Part shown: in pieces, positions 1-8,754 of the stretch | Position numbering within the stretch: the first letter of the stretch is position 1 | Layout of the letters: every line of letters begins with the position of its first letter | NCBI RefSeq assembly: GCF_014216315.1 | Contig: NZ_CP045702.1 | Location: 6,200,001-6,264,000, forward strand | Origin: Streptomyces finlayi | Lineage (GTDB): Bacteria > Actinomycetota > Actinomycetes > Streptomycetales > Streptomycetaceae | Reading direction: 5' to 3' | Length of the DNA stretch: 64,000 bases | Notes under the pieces: generated by a model | Told to the model about the DNA's origin: nothing | Seen by the model: only the letters and a program-made list of their open reading frames with translations | The model's database searches: none | Made by a program: the position numbers and the translations under genes

Positions 1-121
1 CGGTGACGCCCATGCGCTCGCCGAGGTGTCCGGCGGAGAAGAGGGCGGGGAGGTCGATGCCGAGTGCGGCGTACTCGGCGATGATCTCCTGGGGGAACGT
101 GGGTGTGGTGTGCTCGCCCAT
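1..121 (-). CDS. Probable PaaI-family (hotdog) thioesterase, N-terminal fragment
   Basis: Only the first 40 codons lie in the window; the gene runs off the left edge. It starts at the ATG complementary to 119-121 and begins MGEHTTPTFPQEIIAEYAAL, followed by a segment ending GHLGERMGV. That pattern is how I remember short actinobacterial PaaI-type acyl-CoA thioesterases, where LGxRxG opens the first hotdog strand; these enzymes hydrolyse acyl-CoA thioesters. No catalytic residue is visible in this part. An inverted repeat that looks like a TetR-type operator and a 13-bp direct repeat lie just upstream. The family call is inference from the N-terminus alone. Confidence 0.5.
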   Translation of the reverse strand, partial: MGEHTTPTFPQEIIAEYAALGIDLPALFSAGHLGERMGVT

Positions 122-157
122 GGGGTCCGGCTCCGATCGTCTGCGCTGACTGATTGC

Positions 158-187
158 TGTGTGCACTGTTTCGATGTGTGCACTGTT
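158..187. repeat. 13-bp direct repeat upstream of the thioesterase gene
   Basis: TGTGTGCACTGTT occurs at 158-170 and again at 175-187, a 17-bp period. Each copy contains the palindrome GTGCAC. It lies 37-66 nt upstream of the start of the left-edge gene, so it could be a tandem regulator site or promoter-associated repeat. The function is inferred only from position. Confidence 0.5.
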
Positions 188-199
188 CTTATCAGACCG

Positions 200-215
200 C
201 TGAGCGAACGCTTAG
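200..215. promoter_or_regulatory. Candidate TetR-type operator
   Basis: CTGAGCGAACGCTTAG is an imperfect palindrome (arms CTGAGCG and CGCTTAG around AA; 6 of 7 positions pair). AGCG...CGCT half-sites are typical of TetR regulators of acyl-CoA and fatty-acid genes in actinobacteria. It lies between the divergent side of the thioesterase gene and the 3' end of the oxidoreductase gene, so the thioesterase is the likely target. Confidence 0.4.
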
Positions 216-295
216 TGGGTGGCCGCTGCGACGTTCGTCACCAGGTACGTCGCGTGCGAGCCGGGGTCGCGCGCGGGCGCGCCACCGCGTGCCTG

Positions 296-2569
296 TCACC
301 GGGTGTTCTCGAAGCGCACGACGACGGACTTGCTGGCCGGGGTGTTGCTGGTGTCGGCGGTGGCGTCGAGCGGGACGAGCACGTTGGTCTCGGGGTAGTA
401 GGCGGCGGCGCAGCCGCGTGCGGTCGGGTAGTGCACGACGCGGAAGCCGGGGGCGCGTCGTTCGACTCCGTCCTTCCACTCGCTGACGAGGTCGGTGTAG
501 CCGCCGTCGGTGAGGCCGAGGGCTTCGGCGTCGGCGGGGTTGACCATGACGATGCGGCGTCCGCCCTTGATACCGCGGTAGCGGTCGTCGAGGCCGTAGA
601 TCGTGGTGTTGTACTGGTCGTGGGAGCGAAGGGTCTGCAACAGCAGTCGGCCTTCGGGGAGTTCGGGGTATTCGACGGGGGCGGCGGTGAAGTTGGCCTT
701 GCCCGTGGTGGTGGGGAAGCGGCGCTCGTCGCGTGGGGCGTGGGGAAGTGTGAAGCCGCCGGGTACGGCGACGCGGGCGTTGAAGTCCTCGAAGCCGGGG
801 ACGACGCGGGAGATGCGGTCGCGGATCGTGCCGTAGTCCTTCTCGAACTCTTCCCAGTTCGTGGCGGACGCGGTGCCGAGGACGGCGCGGGCGAGCCGGG
901 CGACGATCGCCGGTTCGGAGAGCAGGTGGGGGCCGGCGGGGGTGAGGTTGCCGCGGGAGGAGTGGACCATGCCCATGGAGTCCTCGACCGTCACGAACTG
1001 TTTGCCGCTCGCCTGGGTGTCCTTGTCGGTGCGCCCGAGGGTGGGGAGGATCAGGGCGCGGGTGCCGGTGACGGTGTGCGAGCGGTTGAGTTTGGTCGAT
1101 ACGTGGACGGTGAGGCGGGCGCGGCGCATGGCGGCCTCGGTGACGGTGGTGTCGGGTGTCGCCGCGACGAAGTTGCCGCCCATGGCGAAGAAGACCTTGG
1201 CGTCGCCGTCGCGCAGGGCCTGGATGGAGCGCACGACGTCGTAGCCGTGGTGGCGGGGCGAGGTGATGCCGAATTCTTTGTCGAGGGCGTCGAGGAAGGC
1301 GGCCGGGGGCCGTTCGAAGATGCCCATGGTGCGGTCGCCCTGGACGTTGGAGTGGCCGCGTACGGGGCATACGCCGGCGCCGGGGCGGCCGATGTTGCCG
1401 CGGAGCAGGAGGAAGTTGACCACTTCGCGGATGGTGGGTACCGCGTGTTTGTGCTGGGTGAGGCCCATGGCCCAGCAGACGATGGTGCGCTCGGAGGCGA
1501 GGATCATCGTCAGGGCTTCTTCGATCGCGGTGCGGTCGAGGCCGGTGGCGGTGAGCGTGGTGTCCCAGTCGGCGGTGCGGGCGGTCTTCGCGAACTCCTC
1601 GTATCCGTGGGTGTGTTCACGTACGAAGGTTTCGTCGACGGCGCCTGCGGTCTCCAGGATCATCTTGTTGAGGAGGCGGAAGAGGGCCTGGTCGCCGCCG
1701 AGCCGGATCTGGAGGAACAGGTCGGTGAGGGTGGTGCCCTTGATCATGCCGAGGGGGGTCTGCGGGTTCTTGAAGCGTTCCAGGCCGGCTTCGGGCAGCG
1801 GATTCACCGAGATGATCTTCGCGCCCGCCGACTTGGCCTGTTCCAGGGCGGAGAGCATGCGGGGATGGTTCGTTCCCGGGTTCTGACCGGCGACGATGAT
1901 CAGGTCGGCGTGGTGGAGGTCTTCCAGGGAGACGCTGCCCTTGCCGATCCCGATCGTCTCGGTGAGTGCGGAGCCGGACGACTCGTGGCACATGTTCGAG
2001 CAGTCCGGGAGGTTGTTGGTGCCGAACTCCCGGGCGAAGAGCTGGAGCAGGAAGGCGGCTTCGTTGCTCGTGCGGCCGGAGGTGTAGAACAGGGCCTCGT
2101 CGGGGGAGGTGAGCGCCTTCAGTTCCTCGGCGATGATCGCGAAGGCATGCTCCCAGGGGACCGCCTCGTACCGCTCGGCGCCTTCGGGCAGGTACATCGG
2201 CTGGGTGATCCGGCCCTGCTGTCCCAGCCAGTAGCCGCTGCGGGTGGCGAGGTCCGCGACGGGGTGGGTGGCGAAGAACTCGGGGGTGACGCGGCGCAGG
2301 GTGGCCTCTTCGGCGACGGCCTTCGCGCCGTTCTCGCAGAATTCGGCGGTGTGGCGCTTGTCGCCTTCGGGCCAGGCGCAGCCGGGGCAGTCGAAGCCGT
2401 CCTTCTGGTTGACCTTGAGGAGTGTCTGCGCGGTACGGCGCACGCCCATCTGCTGCTGGGCGACGCGCAGGGTGTGGGCGACGGCGGGCAGCCCGGCCGC
2501 CGAGTGCTGGACCGCTTCGACCTGCGGCGCGTCCTGGACCGGGTCACCGGTCGGGGGCCTGGTGGCCAT
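296..2569 (-). CDS. FdhF/YdeP-family molybdopterin oxidoreductase
   Basis: 757 aa. I chose the ATG at 2569 because it follows a good AAGGGGAGC ribosome binding site; the frame is open further upstream without support. CPGC at residues 61-64, within NQKDGFDCPGCAWPEGD, and a nearby C in EFCENGAK are the N-terminal cluster cysteines typical of the YdeP subgroup of bis-MGD oxidoreductases. DCSNMCHE and the stretch AKIISVNPLPEAG belong to the cofactor-binding core, and the C-terminal part (SHDQYNTTIYGLDDRYRG) is the dinucleotide-binding beta-barrel. It is expected to be a cytoplasmic formate-dehydrogenase-like enzyme, but the substrate of this subgroup is unproven. It stands alone, divergent from polA. 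Confidence 0.9.
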   Translation of the reverse strand: MATRPPTGDPVQDAPQVEAVQHSAAGLPAVAHTLRVAQQQMGVRRTAQTLLKVNQKDGFDCPGCAWPEGDKRHTAEFCENGAKAVAEEATLRRVTPEFFATHPVADLATRSGYWLGQQGRITQPMYLPEGAERYEAVPWEHAFAIIAEELKALTSPDEALFYTSGRTSNEAAFLLQLFAREFGTNNLPDCSNMCHESSGSALTETIGIGKGSVSLEDLHHADLIIVAGQNPGTNHPRMLSALEQAKSAGAKIISVNPLPEAGLERFKNPQTPLGMIKGTTLTDLFLQIRLGGDQALFRLLNKMILETAGAVDETFVREHTHGYEEFAKTARTADWDTTLTATGLDRTAIEEALTMILASERTIVCWAMGLTQHKHAVPTIREVVNFLLLRGNIGRPGAGVCPVRGHSNVQGDRTMGIFERPPAAFLDALDKEFGITSPRHHGYDVVRSIQALRDGDAKVFFAMGGNFVAATPDTTVTEAAMRRARLTVHVSTKLNRSHTVTGTRALILPTLGRTDKDTQASGKQFVTVEDSMGMVHSSRGNLTPAGPHLLSEPAIVARLARAVLGTASATNWEEFEKDYGTIRDRISRVVPGFEDFNARVAVPGGFTLPHAPRDERRFPTTTGKANFTAAPVEYPELPEGRLLLQTLRSHDQYNTTIYGLDDRYRGIKGGRRIVMVNPADAEALGLTDGGYTDLVSEWKDGVERRAPGFRVVHYPTARGCAAAYYPETNVLVPLDATADTSNTPASKSVVVRFENTR

Positions 2570-2689
2570 GATGCTCCCCTTTGAGCCTGCCTGTGGGTGT
2601 TCCTGCCTGCTCACGATCCTGTCACGCGTCACCGACAGGGGCCCTCGCACAGTGCGATACGGGCTGTGCGGTGCCGTGCCCGGTCCGGA

Positions 2690-2712
2690 TTGTCAGTGGG
2701 CCGTGGCAGGAT
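2690..2712 (+). promoter_or_regulatory. Candidate PafBC/RecA-NDp-type promoter of polA
   Basis: TTGTCAGTG (2690-2698), 8 bp, then CAGGAT (2707-2712). The upstream box matches the mycobacterial consensus TTGTCRGTG-N8-TAnnnT exactly; the -10 differs by one base. The -10 ends 7 nt before the chosen GTG at 2720, which predicts a leaderless or nearly leaderless mRNA. The same box precedes uvrB. Confidence 0.6.
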
Positions 2713-2719
2713 CGGGTGT

Positions 2720-5431
2720 GTGGCTGAGACGGCATCGAAGAAGACGGCAGACAACCGACCGCGCCTGCTCCTGATGGACGGGCACTCCCTGGCGTACCGG
2801 GCGTTTTTTGCGCTGCCCGCGGAGAATTTCACGACGGGGACGGGGCAGCCGACGAACGCCGTGTACGGCTTCGCGTCGATGCTGGCGAACACGCTGCGCG
2901 ACGAGGCGCCCACGCATTTCGCGGTGGCGTTCGACGTGTCCCGCAAGACGTGGCGCGCACAGGAGTTCCCGGAGTACAAGGCGAACCGCTCCAAGACTCC
3001 TGACGAGTTCAAGGGGCAGGTCGAGCTGATCGGTGAGCTCCTGGACGCGATGCGTGCCGACCGGTTCGCGATCGACGGCTTCGAGGCCGACGACGTCATC
3101 GCGACGCTGGCGACGCAGGCGGAGGCGGCGGGCTTCGAGGTGCTGATCGTCACCGGTGACCGGGATTCGTTCCAGCTGATCACGGACAACGTGACGGTGC
3201 TGTATCCGACCAAGGGTGTCTCGGAGCTGACGCGCTTCACGCCGGCCAAGGTCGAGGAGAAGTACGGGCTCACGCCTCAGCAGTATCCGGATTTCGCGGC
3301 GCTGCGCGGTGACCCGTCGGACAACCTTCCGGGTATTCCGGGTGTGGGTGAGAAGACGGCCGCGAAGTGGATCAACCAGTTCGGTTCGTTCGGCGACCTG
3401 GTGGCGCGTGCCGAGGAGGTCAAGGGCAAGGCGGGCCAGAATTTCCGTGATCATCTGGACGCGGTGAAGATGAACCGGCGGCTGACCGAGATGGTCCGTG
3501 ACGTGGCGCTGCCGAAGGGCCCGCTGGACCTGGAGCGTGCTCCGTACGACCGCACGGCGGTCACCGGGGTGCTGGATGTTCTGGAGATCCGTAACCCGAG
3601 CCTGCGTGAGCGGCTGCTGGCCGTCGACCCGGGCGCCGTCGAGGGCGAGAGCCCGGCGCCCGCGGCGGGTGTCGAGCTGGACGGTGCGGTGCTGGGCGCG
3701 GGCGACGTGGCGCCCTGGCTGGCGGCCCACGGGGGTCAGCCGCTCGGCGTCGCCTCGGTCGACACCTGGGCCCTGGGGACGGGCACGGTGACGGAGGTCG
3801 CGCTCGCCGCGGCCGACGGGGCGGCCGCCTGGATCGACCCGGCGCGGCTGGACGAGGCCGACGAGCAGGCGTTCGCGGCCTGGCTCGCGGACCCGAAGCG
3901 GCCGAAGGTGCTGCACAACGCGAAGAGCGCCATGCGGGTCTTCCCGGACCAGGGCTGGCAGATCGAGGGTGTCGCGATGGACACCGCGCTCGCCGCGTAC
4001 CTGGTCAAGCCGGGCCGCCGTTCCTTCGCGCTGGACGCGTTGGCCGTGGAGTATCTCGGCCGTGAGCTCGCTCCCGCCGCCGCGGGTGACGGACAGCTGG
4101 CCTTCGGCGCCGACGACCAGGCCGAGGCCGACGCCCTGATGGCGCAGGCCCGAGCGATTCTCGACCTCGGTGACGCGTTCACGGTGCGGCTGAAGGAGGT
4201 CGGCGCCCTTGAGCTGCTGCACGACATGGAGTTGCCCACCTCGATCCTCCTGGCCCGGCTGGAGCGGCACGGCATCGCCGCCGACCGTGCCCATCTGGAG
4301 GGCATGGAGCAGCAGTTCGCCGGTGCGGTGCAGCAGGCGGTGAAGGAGGCGCACGCCGCGGTGGGCCGCGAGTTCAACCTCGGGTCGCCCAAGCAGCTTC
4401 AGGAAGTCCTCTTCGGCGAGCTGGGCCTGCCGAAGACGAAGAAGACGAAGACCGGGTTCACCACGGACGCCGACGCCCTGGCCTGGCTGGCCGCGCAGAC
4501 CGAGCACGAGCTGCCGGTCATCATGCTGCGCCACCGCGAGCAGGCGAAGCTCAGGGTCACGGTCGAGGGTCTGGTCAAGACGATCGCGGCGGACGGCCGG
4601 ATCCACACCACGTTCAACCAGACGGTCGCGGCGACGGGCCGGCTCTCCTCCACCGACCCGAACCTCCAGAACATCCCGGTCCGTACGGACGAGGGCCGGG
4701 CGATCCGCCGCGGCTTCGTCGTGGGCGAGGGCTTCGACTCGCTGATGACGGCCGACTACAGCCAGATCGAACTGCGCGTGATGGCGCACCTGTCGGAGGA
4801 CGCGGGTCTGATCGAGGCGTTCACCTCGGGGGAGGACCTGCACACCACGGTCGCCTCGCAGGTGTTCGGCGTCGAGAAGTCCGCCGTCGACGCGGAGATG
4901 CGCCGCAAGATCAAGGCCATGTCGTACGGGCTGGCCTACGGGCTCTCCGCGTTCGGTCTGTCCCAGCAGCTGAACATCGAGGCCGGTGAGGCGCGCGGTC
5001 TGATGGACACCTACTTCGAGCGCTTCGGCGGAGTCCGTGACTATCTGCACCGGGTCGTCGAGGAGGCCAGGGCCACCGGATACACCGAGACGGTCTTCGG
5101 TCGCCGCCGTTACCTCCCCGACCTGAACAGCGACAACCGTCAGCGTCGGGAGACGGCCGAGCGGATGGCGCTCAACGCTCCCATCCAGGGGACGGCCGCC
5201 GACATCGTCAAGGTCGCGATGCTTCATGTGGACCGGGCCCTGACCGAGGCGAAGCTGGAGTCGCGGATGCTGCTCCAGGTCCACGACGAAATCGTCCTGG
5301 AGATCGCGCGGGGCGAACGTGAGCGGGTCGAGAAGATCCTGCGCCATGAGATGGCGACGGCGGTGGAGCTGCGTGCCCCGCTGGACGTCTCGGTCGGCGT
5401 GGGCCCGGACTGGGAGTCCGCCGCGCACTGA
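2720..5431 (+). CDS. polA: DNA polymerase I
   Basis: 903 aa from GTG 2720. The frame is open upstream, but homologues start close to LLLMDGHSLAYRAFF and the promoter-like box ends just before this GTG. Domain order: 5' nuclease (about 1-300, with DxxDD-type acidic residues), a 3'-5' exonuclease-like domain (about 320-500), then polymerase. Motif A is DYSQIELR with D near 679, the O helix is RRKIKAMSYGLAYG with Tyr 736 where E. coli has Phe, and motif C is VHDEIV with D near 856. The exonuclease acidic residues are missing (for example HNAKSAMRV replaces the Asp-containing segment), so proofreading should be absent, as in mycobacterial PolA. It fills gaps in repair and replaces RNA primers. 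A hairpin terminator follows. Confidence 0.97.
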   Translation: MAETASKKTADNRPRLLLMDGHSLAYRAFFALPAENFTTGTGQPTNAVYGFASMLANTLRDEAPTHFAVAFDVSRKTWRAQEFPEYKANRSKTPDEFKGQVELIGELLDAMRADRFAIDGFEADDVIATLATQAEAAGFEVLIVTGDRDSFQLITDNVTVLYPTKGVSELTRFTPAKVEEKYGLTPQQYPDFAALRGDPSDNLPGIPGVGEKTAAKWINQFGSFGDLVARAEEVKGKAGQNFRDHLDAVKMNRRLTEMVRDVALPKGPLDLERAPYDRTAVTGVLDVLEIRNPSLRERLLAVDPGAVEGESPAPAAGVELDGAVLGAGDVAPWLAAHGGQPLGVASVDTWALGTGTVTEVALAAADGAAAWIDPARLDEADEQAFAAWLADPKRPKVLHNAKSAMRVFPDQGWQIEGVAMDTALAAYLVKPGRRSFALDALAVEYLGRELAPAAAGDGQLAFGADDQAEADALMAQARAILDLGDAFTVRLKEVGALELLHDMELPTSILLARLERHGIAADRAHLEGMEQQFAGAVQQAVKEAHAAVGREFNLGSPKQLQEVLFGELGLPKTKKTKTGFTTDADALAWLAAQTEHELPVIMLRHREQAKLRVTVEGLVKTIAADGRIHTTFNQTVAATGRLSSTDPNLQNIPVRTDEGRAIRRGFVVGEGFDSLMTADYSQIELRVMAHLSEDAGLIEAFTSGEDLHTTVASQVFGVEKSAVDAEMRRKIKAMSYGLAYGLSAFGLSQQLNIEAGEARGLMDTYFERFGGVRDYLHRVVEEARATGYTETVFGRRRYLPDLNSDNRQRRETAERMALNAPIQGTAADIVKVAMLHVDRALTEAKLESRMLLQVHDEIVLEIARGERERVEKILRHEMATAVELRAPLDVSVGVGPDWESAAH

Positions 5432-5438
5432 CGCACGG

Positions 5439-5461
5439 GGCCGGGGCGACGAGCCCCGGCC
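5439..5461 (+). terminator. Hairpin after polA
   Basis: A perfect 9-bp GC stem (GGCCGGGGC / GCCCCGGCC) with loop GACGA starts 8 nt after the polA stop. There is no T tract, as is common for Streptomyces terminators. Confidence 0.6.
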
Positions 5462-5577
5462 TCCGGCACGGCCGGGCGGGTCACGCGTCGGTGCCTTCAA
5501 CGGGGTTGAGGGCAGCAGCGGGGCGGGGGCAGCGGCGGGCCGGCTGGATCAGCGGGTTCCCGGACGGGAGCGTTCCG

Positions 5578-6459
5578 TCAGACCGGGCTCGTATCCCCGG
5601 TGCGTGCGGTGCGTGCGGTGCGTGCGGTGCGTGCGGTGCGTGCGGTGCGTCCGGGGCGCCCGTCGCTCCGCAGCCGCATCCACACCCCGTACAGCACGAG
5701 TCCGGCCGCCAGCCCGGCCCCGGCGCCGAAGCAGGCGGTCGGGATGATGTCGAGCGGCGTGGAGATCTGCCCGAAGTAGGCGTACCAGCGTGCGCAGCGG
5801 TGGATGACGCCGAGGAGTACGCAGAGGGCCAGCAGCCCGCAGGCAAACCACCGCTCGCGCCGGCCCAGTTCGGGCACAGCGTCCGGCACCGGGGCCGTCC
5901 CGGTGCGACGCAGCGCCGATACCGTGAACCAGATGATCCCCGTCAGCGCCACCGCCGAACTTCCGTACTGCAGGACCTGGTAGGCGGGGAAGCCCGCCAC
6001 GCTTGCGTTGAGTGCCGGGATCAGCTCCGTTCCCCACCGGTCGTGATGGGTGAACGCGTCCCAGCCGACATGGGTGGCCGCTCCGATGGCCGCGGACAGC
6101 GCGAACCGGAGTGCTGCAAGGGGCCGTGGACGGCCGGGTTCCCGCGGCTGCCCCCGCAGGAACGCGTAGACCCGTCCCTGTCGGCGGGTGGGCAGCAGCG
6201 CCACCAGTGGCTCACGCAGCAGCAGCCAGAGCGCCACCAGCATCGCGGCGATGAGGACGTCCACGGTGAACACACCCCATACGGCGTGCGTCACTTGACC
6301 GAACTCCATCGCTCCTGGGATCGCGGTGTCCGCGTAGTAGGTCACATCGGGTGCGAACGAACCGGCGACGAGGGCCGAGGCGACGAGCGGACCGCGCCCG
6401 GTGCCCGTCCTGCGGATTCCCGGCAGCACGGCGGCGGCATGACTGAGCGTGAACGGCAT
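5578..6459 (-). CDS. DUF4184-family membrane protein
   Basis: 293 aa from ATG 6459 (MPFTLSHAAAVLPG), the usual start of this family. Conserved histidine-containing segments are visible (FTLSHAA near the N-terminus and WDAFTHHDRWGTE in the middle), with about six hydrophobic segments, so it is an integral membrane protein. The pattern recalls metal-dependent membrane hydrolases, but no reaction is established. The C-terminus carries a run of Arg-Thr-Ala triplets produced by a 9-bp tandem repeat in the DNA, a low-complexity addition unlikely to be part of the fold. It is convergent with polA and divergent from the lytic transglycosylase gene. Confidence 0.8.
   Translation of the reverse strand: MPFTLSHAAAVLPGIRRTGTGRGPLVASALVAGSFAPDVTYYADTAIPGAMEFGQVTHAVWGVFTVDVLIAAMLVALWLLLREPLVALLPTRRQGRVYAFLRGQPREPGRPRPLAALRFALSAAIGAATHVGWDAFTHHDRWGTELIPALNASVAGFPAYQVLQYGSSAVALTGIIWFTVSALRRTGTAPVPDAVPELGRRERWFACGLLALCVLLGVIHRCARWYAYFGQISTPLDIIPTACFGAGAGLAAGLVLYGVWMRLRSDGRPGRTARTARTARTARTARTGDTSPV
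5599..5652. repeat. 9-bp tandem repeat inside the DUF4184 gene
   Basis: GGTGCGTGC is repeated five times perfectly from 5599 to 5643, with a sixth variant copy. In the gene frame it encodes Arg-Thr-Ala repeated near the C-terminus. Copy number probably varies between strains by slippage. Confidence 0.9.
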
Positions 6460-6656
6460 GGGCGCAAGTATGGGCGAGCTCTCCGGGCGCCCTGTACCCC
6501 ACTCACGGCATGCCGTACAACTTGCTGTCTGGAAGGTGAAAATACGGTAAGAACCGGTCAATGCACGGTGTCCGGGCGGCAGGAGTTGTCGTAGGGTCGC
6601 CTGAGTTCTCGCGCTGGGGAGTGCGAGCAGCCGTCGACGGGGAGGGACCAGAACGT

Positions 6657-8384
6657 ATGGCAGCGCAATTCGGCCACCGACTGCGCAGGGGGGCCACCAC
6701 CACAGCGGTGGCCGCCGCCGCCGTGGCAGCCCTCACCGCCTCACAGGGCCCCGGCGCACCACTGGCCGACGACGCGGGCAGCGGGGACCAGAAGACGGCC
6801 GGTTCCTCGTCGCCCGGTGACAGCGCGGCCACGGGCAACTCGCCTTACCACACGGACCTTCCGCCGCTCACCACGCCCGACAAGCCGGGCGCCTCCGTGA
6901 ATCTGCCGGTCACCGGCAGCGCGGAAGCCGGGATACCCGCCTCGATCCTGGCCGCGTACAAGAAGGCCGAGCAGTCCGTCGCCGGGAGCGACGCCGCCTG
7001 CCGTCTGCCGTGGCAGCTCCTCGCGGCGATCGGCAAGGTCGAGTCGGGGCAGGCACGCGGCGGCCGCGTCGACGCGGACGGCACCACCTACTCCCCGATC
7101 CTCGGACCGGCTCTCAACGGCCAGGGCTTCGCCCTCATCAAGGACACCGATGGCGGGGCGTTCGACGGCGACGCCACCCACGACCGCGCGGTCGGCCCGA
7201 TGCAGTTCATCCCCTCCACATGGGCGGCCTGGGGCCAGGATGGCAACGGCGACGGGCGCAAGAACCCCAACAACATCTACGACGCCGCACTCGCGGCCGG
7301 TCTCTATCTCTGTGCCGGTCCCCGAGACCTGTCGGTCGCCACCGACCTCGACCGGGCGGTGCTGAGCTACAACCAGTCGCGCGAGTACCTGCAGACGGTG
7401 CGCTCCTGGTTCGACTACTACAAGCGCGGCACGCACGAGGTTCCCGACGGCAGCGGAGTCCTGCCGGCCGGCCCCCGTGGCAACAGCGGCGGCAGCGGCG
7501 GCAGCGGCGGCGGTTCGGCGAGTCCTTCGCCCACGCCGCCCGCGTCCGGTGCTCCCGGCGGAGCCGAGAGCCCGAACCCGAAGCCGCCGACGACCGGTGG
7601 CCCGGCCACTCCCGGCCCCACGCCGCCGCCCACCGCTCCTCCCACCACCCCGCCCACGACGACGCCTCCCACCACGACGCCGCCGACCACCCCCGGCCCT
7701 ACGCGGCCGCCGACGCTCGGCAGCCTGGAGAACGCCGGCACGGGCCCGCTGACCGCTACGGCGGGCCAGGCGTTCGGCGAGCGGGTCGGTGTGCGGGCGA
7801 GGAACACCCTCGGTGCCCCGCTCGCCAAGGCGTCCGTGACCTTCACCATCACCGGTGACACCGACACGCGCTTCACCGGCGGGCTGACCGCCATCACGCT
7901 GCGCACCGGGGCCGACGGTACGGTGACCTCCCCGGTGCTGCGAGCGGGCGAGCGGACCGGTGCGTTCAAGGTGACGGCCGTCGCGGGCACCACCAATCCG
8001 CGCACGCTGACCTTCGGTGCGACGGTCACCGCCCGCCAGGCCGATGCCCTCGCCAGGACCGGGGAAGCGGCCGTGACGGCCGCCGCCGGGGAGCGGTTCG
8101 AAGCCGTGCAGGTCAAGGCGACCCACAAGGGCGCCGCGGCCGCCGGAGTGGCTGTCACCGCCACGATGATCACCGACGCGGAGCAGCCGGCCGCGAACGG
8201 CAAGGGTCCGTACTTCGAGGGCGAGGGCGGTGTCCCCGTACGCACCCTTCAGGGCCTCACGACCGATGCGGGCGGCCTGCTGACCCTGCCGGTGATCCAC
8301 GCCGACAGCACCCCGGGTACGTACACGCTGCGTCTCACCACCGAGGGCGGTGCCACGCTCGACATCGTGCTCACGGTGTCCTGA
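6657..8384 (+). CDS. Secreted lytic transglycosylase with C-terminal Ig-like domains
   Basis: 575 aa from ATG 6657, behind a GGAGGGA site. The N-terminus (MAAQFGHRLRRGATTTAVAA) is a basic plus hydrophobic export signal. Residues of about 95-265 are a soluble lytic transglycosylase-like domain: LPWQLLAAIGKVESG carries the catalytic Glu, followed by GPMQFIPSTWAAWG and YDAALAAGLYLC. It should cleave peptidoglycan glycan strands outside the membrane. A Pro/Thr-rich linker (about 280-355) leads to two beta-rich Ig/Big-like repeats that may bind the wall. Monocistronic; a very strong hairpin follows. Confidence 0.88.
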   Translation: MAAQFGHRLRRGATTTAVAAAAVAALTASQGPGAPLADDAGSGDQKTAGSSSPGDSAATGNSPYHTDLPPLTTPDKPGASVNLPVTGSAEAGIPASILAAYKKAEQSVAGSDAACRLPWQLLAAIGKVESGQARGGRVDADGTTYSPILGPALNGQGFALIKDTDGGAFDGDATHDRAVGPMQFIPSTWAAWGQDGNGDGRKNPNNIYDAALAAGLYLCAGPRDLSVATDLDRAVLSYNQSREYLQTVRSWFDYYKRGTHEVPDGSGVLPAGPRGNSGGSGGSGGGSASPSPTPPASGAPGGAESPNPKPPTTGGPATPGPTPPPTAPPTTPPTTTPPTTTPPTTPGPTRPPTLGSLENAGTGPLTATAGQAFGERVGVRARNTLGAPLAKASVTFTITGDTDTRFTGGLTAITLRTGADGTVTSPVLRAGERTGAFKVTAVAGTTNPRTLTFGATVTARQADALARTGEAAVTAAAGERFEAVQVKATHKGAAAAGVAVTATMITDAEQPAANGKGPYFEGEGGVPVRTLQGLTTDAGGLLTLPVIHADSTPGTYTLRLTTEGGATLDIVLTVS

Positions 8385-8398
8385 CCACTGCCCGCCTC

Positions 8399-8452
8399 GG
8401 CAAGCACGGCCGCCCCTCCGCCCTCGCGGGCGGAGGGGCGGCCGTGCTTGCC
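8399..8452. terminator. 25-bp perfect hairpin after the transglycosylase gene
   Basis: The left arm 8399-8423 and right arm 8428-8452 are perfect reverse complements (25 bp) around the four-base loop TCGC, followed by CCTTTCT. It starts about 14 nt after the stop codon. Confidence 0.9.
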
Positions 8453-8560
8453 GCCTTTCTGCCCCCGCCTCGCGCCCGCGTGTTCTCATCTCACGCCTCT
8501 GTTGCTACGGTGCCCAACCCTGACGCTTCATCAGATCCGTGTTCTCCGGGAGGCCGAGCC

Positions 8561-8698
8561 ATGCGTGCCCTCGTCGCCGCGGCCATCGGACTGGCCGCAG
8601 CCCTCGCGCTCGTGTTCACCGTCACCGCGATCGGAGCGCCACCCGGCGAGACCTCGCCCAAACCCCTGCTGACCACGGTTCCGGGACCCAAGAGGTAA
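8561..8698 (+). CDS. SPW_0924-family small membrane protein
   Basis: 45 aa from ATG 8561 with a good GGGAGG site. It consists of an N-terminal hydrophobic helix (MRALVAAAIGLAAALALVFT) and a short tail GETSPKPLLTTVPGPKR. This matches my memory of the small Streptomyces family named after SPW_0924, whose function is unknown. It is probably a single-pass membrane or secreted peptide. The next gene follows after 56 nt on the same strand, so the two may be cotranscribed. Confidence 0.75.
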   Translation: MRALVAAAIGLAAALALVFTVTAIGAPPGETSPKPLLTTVPGPKR

Positions 8699-8754
8699 CG
8701 CGAAAGCACCCGCCCGCGGCACACCCGGGCAGCACACAGAGGGAGGACACCACC

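Noticed and set aside
26..2584. Long plus-strand open frame opposite the molybdopterin oxidoreductase
   Set aside because: Same reason: Gly/Val/Glu-rich shadow of a real gene with conserved motifs on the other strand.
6460..6656. Possible c-di-AMP (ydaO) riboswitch before the lytic transglycosylase
   Set aside because: Such genes are often controlled by it, but I find none of the conserved core segments and the gap is short.
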